Below are positions 41,241-56,016 of a stretch of 64,000 nucleotides of DNA, one piece after another. Position 1 is the stretch's first letter; every line of letters starts with the position of its first letter. Position numbers and translations under genes: made by a program. The stretch is from positions 36,001 through 100,000 of the forward strand of contig WAEK01000008.1 in NCBI GenBank assembly GCA_011634665.1, in the 5' to 3' direction. The notes under the pieces were generated by a model. The model was given only the letters and a program-made list of their open reading frames with translations. It was not told the DNA's origin and did not search any database. This stretch comes from Mortierella sp. BCC40632. Its lineage: Eukaryota; Mortierellomycota; Mortierellomycetes; Mortierellales; Mortierellaceae.

Positions 41241-42783
41241 TGTGTGCGTGTGTCTGTTGTCTGTTGTCTGTGTGCCTGCCTGCGCTGCGGCTGCTTGTTT
41301 GCTCTCTGCTCTTTGCTTCTCCCTCCCTCCCTCTCGTTTGTTCACCCGCCCAGTCATCTGCCGTTCCCGCTTCTCTGTCTCTCTCTCACAGACACACATA
41401 CACCCGAACACACGCACACCCCTTTTGTACTTTTTTTTTTTTTTTTTTTTTTTTTTCCTCAACACAATGCTCTGTTCAAAAGACCATAACATGGCTAAGC
41501 ATGGTCCAGGGGTGCCCGCCATTTTTTTTTCTCTTTTCTTTGCTCTTCTTCTTTTCTTCTGGTTAACCCACACATACTCTCACACAGCACACAGACAGAC
41601 AATTGCATCTCTTGTCTAGGCATGACACCATGCGGACGGTCCCTACTCAAAGAGACACAGAGGGGCAAGAGAACGAGCCCGAAAGTAAAAAAAGAGCAGC
41701 CGCCTGTGCCTGTAGGGATCGTTTCTCATACCCCACTCTCGCCCCCAGTTAGCTCCATGGAAACAAGGACAGCCTGCTCAGAGCCAGCCAGGACTGGCCA
41801 GGACTGGCTCAGGACTGAACGAGAACTGATTGACTAACAACTGACTGACTTGACTCTCCTCCTCCCAACCTTGAGCGCGATTCGAGCGGGCTGACAGAAT
41901 AGAGCGTGGTGGAGCGAAAGCCAATTTCGTTCTGGCCATTCAGGGCACGGCGGGACTCAGTCAAACGCCCGCGACAGGCGGAATGGCGAGGGCTCGCCAG
42001 CACCCACCGCTCCTTTTCTCTCTCTCTCTTTCTCTCCTCTCTTCGCACACAACACTTTACCCCCTGCTTCGTTCCCCGGACCAATCCGATCCTGGGGGGC
42101 CGTCTGGGGAGCTCCCGGCCTTACTCAACCGTGTGGGCGACACGACCACTGACTGGTCTCTGCTCACGCCATGCCGCTAGCTCGTCTTTATAATATCTCC
42201 GTCCCCGGCAAGCTTGCCAGCCAATGCTGCCGTGTCTTAATCCACGAAGGTCTAGAGAGCTCTCGAGCCCCTACCTAAGTCTTCCTTACCATTGAGAGTC
42301 CCGCTCGCCCCCGCCCTGGGAGCCCGACTGTCTCTATCGAGGAGCCTTAACGTCAATCGACTAGTGCGCGCTGACCCGCTCGCCCCACTTGTGCTGACCA
42401 TCTCGTCTATCTAGTTTGACCATAACCTTTTCCTTTTTTTTTTTTTTTTTTTTTTTGTTATCTGACCTTTGGTCGTTTCCGGTTCTCTGGGATAGTCTCC
42501 CACTATATCCGACTTATCGGGCCTATGCACACGGACCTGGCGACAGAAAGGACACAGCCGTGGCGGATGGTGGCCGAGTATGACTGGGCGCGGGCAAAAC
42601 GGTTGATTGGTGCAGGATAAGCAATCGCTGACACCAGATTACTGTGTACCCGAATAGTCCGCACACACATGGCCCCGCTAGACACCATCTGTCCTGAACA
42701 AACGACCCGCGTTTGTGTCCATACGTTCGTACCCTCCTAGCCCCCTACCCCTCTCTTTTTTTTTTTGTTCTTGTTGTTGTTCT

Positions 42784-42819
<36 letters not shown>

Positions 42820-43033
42820 TCCCAATCGCAACCCCTGTCGCTGCTCGCCCGTACCATGCTTATCCTTCAGACATGTCGTGAACCATGCTCTCCTTTGGAC
42901 GCGCCCCAAATCGCATAATCAACTGGCAGCGTTCTGGTTGGGTACTCTATTGGAGGCTGACATTGTCCACTCGACCCTCGCAACCCTAGACAAGACAAAG
43001 CCAAGGCAGATACACATCAACACGCATTCACAC

Positions 43034-43064
<31 letters not shown>

Positions 43065-45419
43065 ATAAACACACATAAACACACATTATTAACACACACA
43101 CACACACCTTACCCCTTCCTTCCCCGATGTGGGGCAATGTGTGTCCGAGGATATCAAGTGTGGAACGAACAGGGAGTACAGCCAACCTGATGGGAGACTG
43201 ATAAGTGAATGAGTGAGGACTCTTCTTGTCCAAGGACCGATCTGTCTCCTGTAGGCCCATCTTTTTCTCTTCTCTTTCTTTCTCTTCTCTCCCCCTTTTT
43301 TTTTCTCCGCTCTGCTTCACGTCCCGTAACTGAAATGAACTGGAATCCTATAATTGGGGATGCCCCGGTTTGCTGCCCGCTCAATGTAGGATCCTGTCGC
43401 GTGTGATCTCTCTGATGCTCAAAGGTCCGACCGACCGACCGAGGGAGAAGAGAAGAAGAGGACCAAATGTACCATGTACCAAGGGGAGAGGAAGAGGAGG
43501 AAGAAGATGCTCTGCTACGGACAAGCTACTCTTTCAACCCCCTTCCTTTTTTGCTCCTCTCCCGTTTATTTTCGCTCCCGTTGTCGTCCGCTATCTTTCT
43601 TCTTCTTTTCTGATCGTTTACTGCAAATGCAACAAGAACCAAAAAAAAAAAAAAAAAAAAGGGCGAACCACAGCGGACGCCCAGCGTCGTGTCGTCATTG
43701 GCAAACAAAAAAGGTGCTTGCATGAACGGTTGCATGGAGGTTGGGAACGGTGCGGATCATGGGTCCTTGTGAACCTTGGACCTCGGGCTTTTGGATCCCC
43801 CCTTTCCTTCCTAACTCCACTCTCCCTTTCCCTTTTTCCATCCACCGGGGGATCGGGATCCACGGCTCCTGCCACAATGTCTGCCCATCTCTTTCTCTCT
43901 CTCTCTAACTCTCTTTCTCCTAATGTCCCTTTACAACCCGGCTGCAAAGATAAATCTGAGTAGGTGTCGATGCTCAACCACCTTGTTTTTTTTTCTATTC
44001 ACTCGGCAACAACCTCCTTGATCCTGTTTCAATTCACCTTGGGTCCAGCAATCTTTTTTTTTCCTTTTTCCAACTCCAACATCCCTCCCTCCCCTTAACC
44101 CCCCCCCCCAACCACCACTCTTCTCTCTCCCTTCCAAACTAGTCTTGTTGACCCCTCGAACCGTCTTCGGGTTCGACCACCGGATGAGTCCTCCCGAAAG
44201 GAGAGAGAGAAAGAAAGAAAGAAAGAAACCGCATCGGAGCCAACAAAACCCACATGTAATGTGCATGTACCGATGGCGGATCAGAGTTTCTTTTCTTTTC
44301 TTTTCTTTCAAGGTAAAAAAGAAAGCGTGGTGTTGCTCTAAACCTGCGAGCTCCGTTCATCCCTTCTACAGTTCGTAAGCAAGGCATATTCCAAAATATA
44401 AAAAAAAAACCCTCGCCTGGTGGAATTCATGAGAGACCGTTCATAGTTGAACCAACCAACCGCTGCATGGCTGCACGGTATGAACGATTGCATCGAGAGA
44501 CAAACATTCAGTTGCATCCGTTGGCTCTTCTGCTTCCCTGTTTCTCTATGCAGTGCAACTTTAATCTAAACCTTGCAAACAGGGTACCTTTAACGAGACG
44601 AGAAATTGGTACGTTGAGAGAGATAGAGGAAGAGAGAGAGAGAGAGAGCCAACCAAAGCAAAAAAAAAAAAAAAAAAAAAAAAAAATAACTTGTCTTTTT
44701 TTTTCTTTTTTTGTGGAACGGATCTTTCGTAAACGGGGTTGTTTGATGCCTTAATCCATCTCCACTTGTCTTCACTCTCTCCCTTGTGTTGGTTCGTGAG
44801 CTTTTCAAGACCTACTACTACACACATCTCAAGTGCACAACAAAAACAAGTGCGCTGGGAATAGTCCGCTCCCTTCCGTTGGTCCAATCGAGAAGTGGGG
44901 AGAGAGGGCAAAGGGATCTCAAGAAGGAACAAGTGGGTCACACAAGAAAGAAGAGGACCACTGACCATGCTCAAGTGGAAAAGTGGGGAGAGAGAGAGAA
45001 AGGGAGAGAGAGAAGGAAGAGGTCGAGAACATTGCGGAGATCACAAAGGGTTTCCTAAGGGTATCCAAGATTACGGCAGCACAGGGAAGTGAGGGTCTCC
45101 GTAGTCCGTAGTTCATAGTCGAGGCCTTCTTCTTAGGTCATTGGTCCTTGATTCGAGAAGGAGATACCAGTCTAGAGAGTGATAGTGAGACCCAAAGAGA
45201 ATCTGAATGCCAGTCCCATCTCTCACTCTGTAGCATTTGGTGGCAAACTCATTCAAGCATCCGATGAAGAATGTGGACTGCGCTCTACTCCATCCCTTGG
45301 AGCCAAGAATGATTATATGAGAAAAGAGAGAGAGAGAAAGAGAGAAAGAGACTCGGTCTTTTTCCATCCATCTCCTCCACCGCCTACTAAGGACATCCCC
45401 CATTTAGAATCCATACCCA

Positions 45420-47069
45420 ATGCCCAAAGAGAAAAAAACAGCCGCGTCCAGGGCCGAGGGCAAGGTACATCTCTCTCTCTCTCTCTCTCTCCCTCGTCTT
45501 CTGAATGCAAAAATAAAACCGTTCCCCAACAGATCAGGATCCCGCATTCAAACAAGCACGTTCCTCTTTCATTCCTCCAGCTCACACTAACAAGACCTCT
45601 AATGATTCCTTTGCCCCCTAGGCTGAGAAGCTCGTGCTCGAATACCTCATCAAACAGAACCGTCCCTACAGCGTCAGTACGTTAGAAGAAGAAAGCTCTC
45701 CTTTCTATCGTGGCTATAGGAGTTTTTTTATTTTATTTTATTTTATTTTTTATCGATCCCCAAGTCTGGGGCCTTTGCGGACAAAAAAAAAAAAAAAAAA
45801 GAAGAAGAAGAAGAAGAGCTTACCGAATATTGAACCTTTCTCCCCAACAGCGGATATTGTCAGTAATCTGCATTCTGCAGTTTCCAAAGCGGAATGTCAA
45901 AAGGCGGTCAATTCTCTTGTCGATAAAGATCTGGTCTCTACAAAGCTCTATGGAAAACAAGCTATTTACGTAGTTCGCCAGGTAAGAAGGAGAGTTTCTC
46001 CTTTTTTCCACTAGAGAGAGAGAGAGGCAGAGAGATTATGTATTTTATCGATTATCATGTCGCAGCGCAATATTCATCCAAGGCGGATTCTTCTTTTTAC
46101 TTTTCTCTGTCGGAACAAAAAAAAGGATACGATCGATTTATCGTCCCCGGCGGAACTAGCAGCCTTGGACAAGGAATTGACAGAACTGCAAGCAAAGATC
46201 GGAAATTGCAAGAGCATGAACAAAAAGCTCTCTACTGGTAAGGAGAATCAATAACAGGACATCAGGCAGAGTCTTTTAAAAAAAAAAAAAAAAAGGTATG
46301 CTTGTTTCTCGACATTGACTTTAATCTTTGCAAAACAACAACAACAACAACAACAACAAACTATTAGAATTGGCGGCCTTTAATTCCGCATTAACAACGG
46401 ATCAGATCAAACAAAGACTGGCGCAATTACAGGCCAAGGTAATGTACACATTAAAAAGAAAGAAAGAAAGAAAGAAAGAAAGAAACTAGGACGCCCATCT
46501 AAGGCTTGAGACCCCACAAATTAGAGTCAGTCCGCCTTGGTTTTTTTTTTTTTTTTTTTTTTGGGTGGAACTGAATGCTCTTCTTGAGTACTACCATTGA
46601 TGTTGACCCCCTCTCTCTCTCTCTCTCTCTCTTTTTTTTTTTTTTTTTTTTTCTGGGTGGAGATGCTCCTTTAGAATGAACAAGCAAGTGAGCACCTGCG
46701 TTTATTACGGTCAGGAACAGAACTGGTGTCTGTGGAGCGAAAACAAAAGGCTGCCAAAGACATGGAGCACCATCGCAAGCTGTGGCAACAAAGAAAGAGA
46801 TTGGTAACATTGATGACGACATTCTATGGGACATGGCCCTACTTTTTTTTTCTTTGTTTTCTTTTCTTTCTCGTTGGAATTATCAAAGGAGACAGAAGGA
46901 GATGTTGCTAAGAAAGGACCGTCTCATATTTTGAACCGCTACATGGCGCAATATCTAGTTCAAGGACATGTTTGACACAGTAACAGAGAACCTACCAGGG
47001 AAGCCAAAAGACTTGTTGGTAAGACACTGTTGGCAATCTTTTGTATGCATGTGTGTGCGCGTGGATTTT

Positions 47070-47102
<33 letters not shown>

Positions 47103-47255
47103 GGTGGCGCCCCGTGAATGACCTATTGACCCCATCCCCCTCTAATGTTTATCATGGATGGTTTGGATATTATCCCTGGATAGGCAGATCTGGATATCGA
47201 TATGCAGGATCCTATCCATATCAACACCAACCCTAGGGAACTACTTCAGGCCTAA
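45420..47255 (+). CDS. HOP2: HOP2 (TBPIP/PSMC3IP) meiotic recombination protein
   Basis: Partner of MND1; in studied eukaryotes the pair stimulates Dmc1/Rad51 strand invasion during meiosis. Eight exons: 45420-45464, 45622-45676, 45851-45981, 46126-46237, 46368-46438, 46675-46803, 46959-47018 and 47184-47255, all GT-AG and in phase, giving 224 residues (animal HOP2 about 217). A basic N-terminal tail (MPKEKKTAASR) is followed by the winged-helix domain (about 16-75: VLEYLIKQNRPYSV, KLYGKQAIY), a leucine-rich coiled coil (about 75-140), and the C-terminal WQQRKRLFKDMFDTV and LPGKPKDLL. Exon 4 could begin further upstream at the AG near 46066. An alternative acceptor at 46891 would open a frame with an early stop. 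Exon 1 is supported by phase and donor only. Confidence 0.88.
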
Positions 47256-47930
47256 AGTTATGAGAGGGCCTCCTGGTCGGCTCCACCCAACCAATACAGA
47301 CCGTACGACATCCTTTTGCTGTGACGCAATTTTTTTTTTAAGCTCCCAATAAAACGTCTTTTGAATGCATCCAGGATCATTGATTCCTTGCCATTCCATA
47401 CCATCTCTCCCTTTCTCCTTTTCTTTTCCTTTCTCTCTCCCTCTCTCTCTTTTTCTCTCTCGCCTCGTCTCTTTTTCTTCTTCCTCTTCTCTTTGGACAA
47501 TTCTCTTGCGCCATTCCAAATCCACTTCTTGAACCAACTACAGCCTATCCCGTCCTCTTAATCTCCCGAAAACCAGCTCGACACCCTCTCCCTCCCTTCC
47601 TCCTCTCTTCTCCCTCTCTCCTTCCTTTCCTCGTACCTCTTACGTACGCTTAATCGTCTTTGGAAATCATCTGCTTTGAGCATTTCTTTATTATTATTAT
47701 TATTATTTTTTTTTTTACTTTGCCTCCACACCCTCCTTCCCTTCTAGAGAATCCTCCTCCCCAAGCTCTATAGGGCACTAACTCTTTTTCATCGTCGACC
47801 GAGCCAGTAGTCAAAGCTCAAAAGCACTTTCAACCGAAGAAGGAAAAAAAAAAAAAAGAAAAAGAAAAAGAAAAAAGAAAAAAAGATAAAAAGAAAAACA
47901 AACAAAGAGAAGGAAAACAGTGAATAAGCA
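47256..47930. promoter_or_regulatory. Pyrimidine-rich upstream region of poly(A) polymerase
   Basis: Between the HOP2 stop and the poly(A) polymerase start. The plus strand is strongly CT-rich from about 47390 to 47760, then A-rich (47841-47905) just before the start codon. No other gene is seen. Confidence 0.45.
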
Positions 47931-51218
<3,288 letters not shown>

Positions 51219-51836
51219 AGGCTCTCTCTCTTTTTTTTCTTTTTTTCTCTTTTTTTTTCTTCTGGGACTGAGCGAATGGCGCACAATCATATCGACTGCC
51301 TTTTTTTTTTTTATAAAAAGAAAAAGTGGGTTGATTTGGATGTTGATTTCTTTTTTCTTTTTTTCTTTTACGTCTCTGTCTCTCGTTGAATGATCTCTGA
51401 GCAGACTTTTTCCTTTCTTTCTTCTTTCTTTCTTTCTTTCTTTCTTTTTTTTTTTTTTTTTTTTTTTCTTTTCTGGGGGGGAAAGGGGGAAAAGAGAGGT
51501 CGTTTTTCAAGACAATGGGGGCCCATGACGGATCTGGACCAATTCAGCTCCAACATTCCCTCTTTCTCGTTCGTTTTTTTTCTTCAATCTTTCTTTCTTT
51601 CTTCTTCCCCCTTTCCCCCTCCCTCTTGAGGTCAAAAGGATGCAACTCGAGATATGTTTTTGACGAGAGAACGGGATTTTTTTTTTTTTTTTCTCTTCAC
51701 CTCTCTTGACTAACATGTAAGAAACGACACAATGACAGAGCTTCTTATATCTATTTCTTTCCATTTTTTTTTTTATCTTTCCGATCTGGGGAAACGAGAA
51801 TAGAGATGTTGGATCAGGGGTAAAAAAAAATGCAAA

Positions 51837-51875
<39 letters not shown>

Positions 51876-52001
51876 CCTTTTTTTTTTTCTTGAGGATAGT
51901 CCTTTCCTGCCCTGCCATTATTATTATCTCTTGTCTATTTTTTTTTTTTTTTTTCTTTTCAAGCGCGTTATATTTTATTATTATTCTTATTATCCTGGAG
52001 G

Positions 52002-52036
<35 letters not shown>

Positions 52037-52591
52037 ATCTCTCTCTCTCTCCTATCTTTTCGTCTATTTTCACCTTTTTCTTTTTATGTTATTATTTTTT
52101 TATTTTATTTTATTTTTTGCTTTCTTGCGTGTAATGTTGTCTTTTGTGTGTGTGCGTATTGTCAAAAGGATTTTGTAATGCACGGAGTCATGGACCTTAA
52201 CCCAAACCAAACCTACTCCTTCTCTCTATCTTTCCTCCTTCTTTCTTTCTTTCTTTCTTTTTTTTTATGTGTCCTTTTATTTTGGTCCTATTCTTCTTTC
52301 TATCTTTCTTTTCTTTTCTTTTCTTTCGTTTTGTCTTTCTTTCTTGCTGTCTTTTCTCCCCCCCCTTCTTTTTACCATGTCTCCTCCCTATCCTCTTCTG
52401 GTGTCCTTTTCTTTTGATATTGGATCACAATGTGGACGTGGGGGGATATTCGAATTCTTTTTCTCTTTTTCTCTCTTTCTCTTTATCCCTTGAATAGATT
52501 GGCCATCTATCCTCAGCATTGCACCGTAGCGAAAAAGACTCTGTAAATGTATCATAATAAAAAAAATAAAAAAAAACAACAACAACTACTA
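51219..52591. other. Intergenic region, T-rich
   Basis: Between the convergent 3' ends of poly(A) polymerase and the pseudokinase-phytochelatin synthase gene. Plus strand is extremely T/CT-rich, with T runs at 51447-51467, 51838-51876 and 51939-51954, and a CT array at 52006-52050. No gene is seen; the polyadenylation signals of both genes must lie here. Confidence 0.5.
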
Positions 52592-54859
52592 CTACTGGTT
52601 CGAACGTGGGTTTTCACATTCACAGTCGCACTCGGCATTGTCTCCTTCATCCGAAAGTTGACCCGTCTCTTCTTTTTCTAGACTCTTTTTCTTGATATCC
52701 TCCACATCTCCTTCCATCGACGACAATGAAAACACGGACGAAGAGGCGGATGAATTCACTCCCAAACTCGTTCCAGAAATGGAGGATCCAGTCGATCCAT
52801 GAGCAGTAGGGAGGTTGTTGACTCCAAGATAGGTCATCCCTGATGTCTCTTGAGCTGCTGCTGCCGTAGCCAAGTCTCGTTTGCGCTCCATCTCCAGTCG
52901 TTGTTTGGCTGTGAGAGTAATGAGGAAATATCCTCGACAAAGACCAGTCTCGGGATCAACGGGCTGAAGGGATTCCCATAGTTCGGTAACCGTGGCAAAG
53001 AATGGCGGATATTTGAATCGAGCCGTGTCGAGCACGAGCACCTTGTCCTGTCCTGCATGATAACCACCTACAGGGCTATATTTTTGTTTCCCCCGAAGAA
53101 AAGAAATATTAGTATGGATGTAGTCCTTCTACCAAACGAGCGATCCGCCTCTCCCCCAAAAAAAAAAAAAAGGGATCCATAAATCTCACCTAAAGTGTCC
53201 AGATCCTGTCTGTCCAAGAGCCGCTCTCGAAAACGACAAGACCATCTGATAATCTTCTGATGAAGCAACTCGCTGAATATCCTTTCTGAATTCTTCCAAT
53301 CCATGTCGGTCCGCTCGCTTCACAATCACCTTGGCATGACACCTTGCCAAACATGCAAACTGATTGAATGTAATCCCCTTTTGACGCATCACATCAATAC
53401 TCGCACAACAATCCAATTGTTCATCCGAATACCATCGCCAGACCCCTCGCCATTGTCTTCTCGGATCAATCTCCAACGCATTCAAAACCATGGACAACGA
53501 AGACACTCCACAAAACGCTGGGTCCGATTGAGTATTAAACGAGGTACACAACTTGAAAAAACATTCTCCCGTTCTTGCTTGAATCATTTCTCGGAACAAT
53601 TGTTTGCCCGTTTCACTCGTCAAACTGTCCAGGTGAGGAGGCAAATCTCGTCGATAAAAGGTAGAGTTTAGCACAGATTCCATCATGTCCACCACCTTGG
53701 ATTTCTCGGCTTGCTCAGACACCAAGGAGAGATCCGTCGTTGGCTGAGATGGTTGGTTCACAGAGGATGGACTCGAGGCTTCCACTGCAGTCACTTTAGA
53801 CTCTTGATCTTTCTTTTCCTTTTCTTCTTCCTCTTCCAGGGGCTTCTCCATCTCCTCTGGTTTGAACGCGTTCAAGGTATCGAGGACAGTACTCCAAGAA
53901 GGTCGAGCTGACTGGTTCGGTTCAAGACATTGTTGAATTAATCGATCCAATCTTGGGGAACCGACCTTGGTTCGGAACCGTTGCGGTGCCGGTTGATTTG
54001 TCTGTGACACGAACGAGGACACGGTCGGTGGATCGATCGATTCAAACGGAAATTCCTCCGTCACCAATTCCCATGCCAAGACTCCAAACGCATACATGTC
54101 TTCATCAATCCCATATTGTGTCGGTTCTTGAATCACATGTCCAGATCTTGATCCTGTCAAACCCTTGTTTGAACTCGGTCCTTTGGTCGCCTTGATCACA
54201 TTCTCTAATGCCTCGGGTGAGAAATAACGCGTCTCTTGTACGTTGCCCGTATTCAACATATCCGGTCGTGTTCGATCCAATTGATAATGCCATGCCAAAA
54301 AAGCCCTTCCCTTTAAATCAATCCATACTGCATCACTCGAGACAGCTCCGTGTTGTTGTCCATGAAGATGTCGTTGAATGAAATGCAAGGCCGTGGCAAT
54401 GTCCTTGAGAATCTGAAGTTTGGTCGCCCAATCCGTACACAAAGTCGAATCCGATCCATTCCTTTGGAATTCTCCTCGATCAAGACAAGCTCGAAGTGAA
54501 CCTCGTTCATAAAAGGGAAGTACCACCATCGGTCTTTCCAACGAACCCCAACGTGTCTTTAAACTAGGAGAAAGATACGCCTGTTGAATCGAATCTGGAA
54601 TAGATCGGGTCAAAATCCCCTTGAGAGGAACAAGGTGAGATTCATGCGCTGTCAAATCATCCGAGGCAATGATATTTTGCCAGGTTTCAAGATCATCTCG
54701 GAGTGAACGTCGGTGGTCTTGTTTGGTTTGTTGGAGAAGAAGTCGGGATGTTGGGTGGTGAGGGGTGGTGGCGGTGACCAGGAGCGTGAACTGGTTCTTG
54801 CGGGAAGGAGGTCGAAGCGCAACAAAGTCCGTGAGAGTATCCTGATGCGGGTACTCCAT
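52592..54859 (-). CDS. Pseudokinase-phytochelatin synthase fusion protein
   Basis: Two exons, 54859-53190 and 53075-52592, GT-AG and in phase, give 717 residues. Residues about 20-330 resemble a protein kinase fold: ESHLVPLKGI (beta-4), a hinge-like MVVLPFYERGSL, HGAVSSDAVWID in place of HRDLKxxN, no DFG, SPEAL for APE, DEDMYAFGVLAWELV, and ARPSW near 318. The catalytic Asp and Asn are Ala172 and Ala177, and no ATP-binding Lys is evident, so it is probably inactive. An acidic Lys/Glu linker (330-400) leads to a phytochelatin synthase peptidase domain (about 400-615) with triad Cys450 (DPAFCGVSSL), His555 (TGSGHF) and Asp573 (LVLDTARFKYPPF). Such enzymes make metal-chelating phytochelatins from glutathione. 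The Ser-rich tail ends in CDCEC. Both domains share exon 1, so the fusion is not a gene-merging artefact. Confidence 0.92.
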
Positions 54860-56016
54860 GGTGGATGGATGGAGGGGAGGGGATGATGATGATGATGATC
54901 AACTAGGGAATTGAATGGAATAGAGAGAGAGAGAGAGAATGTACGAGAGAAGGAATGAGAAAAGAGAATGTGAGGATGGAGGAGGAAAAGGATGAGAGGA
55001 TTAAAAAATGGACGAACGGAATATTTTTTCTTCTTCTTACCCGTCAAATCCTTCCCGAACCCTGTTCCTCCCGTTGGCTCACTCCCATCTCTCCCAGACA
55101 ATAATGACATTATATTAGAGAGTCTCCACACGCGTCGTAGGTGTGGGAGAAAGAGAGCGAGAAAGAGAGAGAACAAGAAAGAGAGACTTCCCCCAACCCC
55201 ATTCTCCGAAACACTTTTGACTGAGCTCGACTTGGGCGAAGCGCGAAAAGAGCCCAACCGTTCATCGCTCAGGGGAGGTTAGGGGAGGCAGGGGGGAGTC
55301 TGAACGAGTTCATTCCCGGAGGAAAAAAAAATATATGTATACGGTGGTGGTTTGGGTTCATATGCTGGGAGCAACTTGGATCCTTCTCCCAAAAGAGCGT
55401 TCCGTCGAGCTTTTTTTTTTTTTTTTTTCTTGCTTCAAAGAGAGAAAACAATTTTTCTTTTATAGGCTTGCCTCTGTCCCACCACTACCACTGGTCCTGC
55501 ATAAAGACACATACATGAATCCATCTCCAACCATGGGTTTATCCGGGCTATTCTTTTTTTTTTTTTTTTTTTTTGGTCAGGGCTGTGTTGCGTTCTGCGC
55601 CAAGCAAGTCCAAGGACTCGTGAACGAGCTAGTCGATCCTTTTTCTTTTCATTTCTTGGAGAACCGGAGGAGGGGGGTGTCTACAATGCTCCGCTAAAAG
55701 AAAAGAATAAAGTCCATTGCTCCTGATGTGATGATGCTGATGCTGATGCTGATGTTGATGGTGGCGGTGGTGGCATAAAGAAGGTCGATATGATTCCTGG
55801 AGAAGGAAGATGAGAGGTCTCTTCCATTGCACGTCACTTTTGACTTTTTTTTTTTTGGGCCCATACTCTCCGTCTCGTTCTCTTTCTCGTTCCCCCCTTC
55901 TTCTCATTTCTTCCCACTCCCAAGCAACCATTTCCTTTATTCGATTCCATCCACCTCAGGAACAAGTCAAACCAAAAGAAAAGCCATCAGCCTACAACAA
56001 CAATAAAACAATCCCA
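54860..56016. other. Intergenic region between two divergent genes
   Basis: Shared upstream space of the minus-strand fusion gene and the plus-strand VPS20 gene. GA-rich on the plus strand at 54921-54938 and 55146-55184, then CT-rich on the plus strand at 55866-55920 near the VPS20 start. T runs lie at 55411-55428 and 55553-55574. No other gene is recognised. Confidence 0.5.

Larger units (their letters stand above)
40354..45419. other. Intergenic region between the Sel1 protein and HOP2
   Basis: Includes the Sel1-gene upstream region, the candidate divergent promoter, a TCTG/TCCG array (41178-41240), T runs (41430-41457, 42438-42456), CT arrays (42785-42822), CA arrays (43033-43110), a C run at 44100-44109 and an A run at 44661-44686. 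Open frames in all six phases are short and low complexity. I recognise no gene. Confidence 0.45.

Noticed and set aside
44150..44190. GGTTCGACC B-box-like sequence with a hairpin
   Set aside because: Part of a small inverted repeat; no A box, anticodon arm or acceptor stem at the correct spacing for a tRNA.
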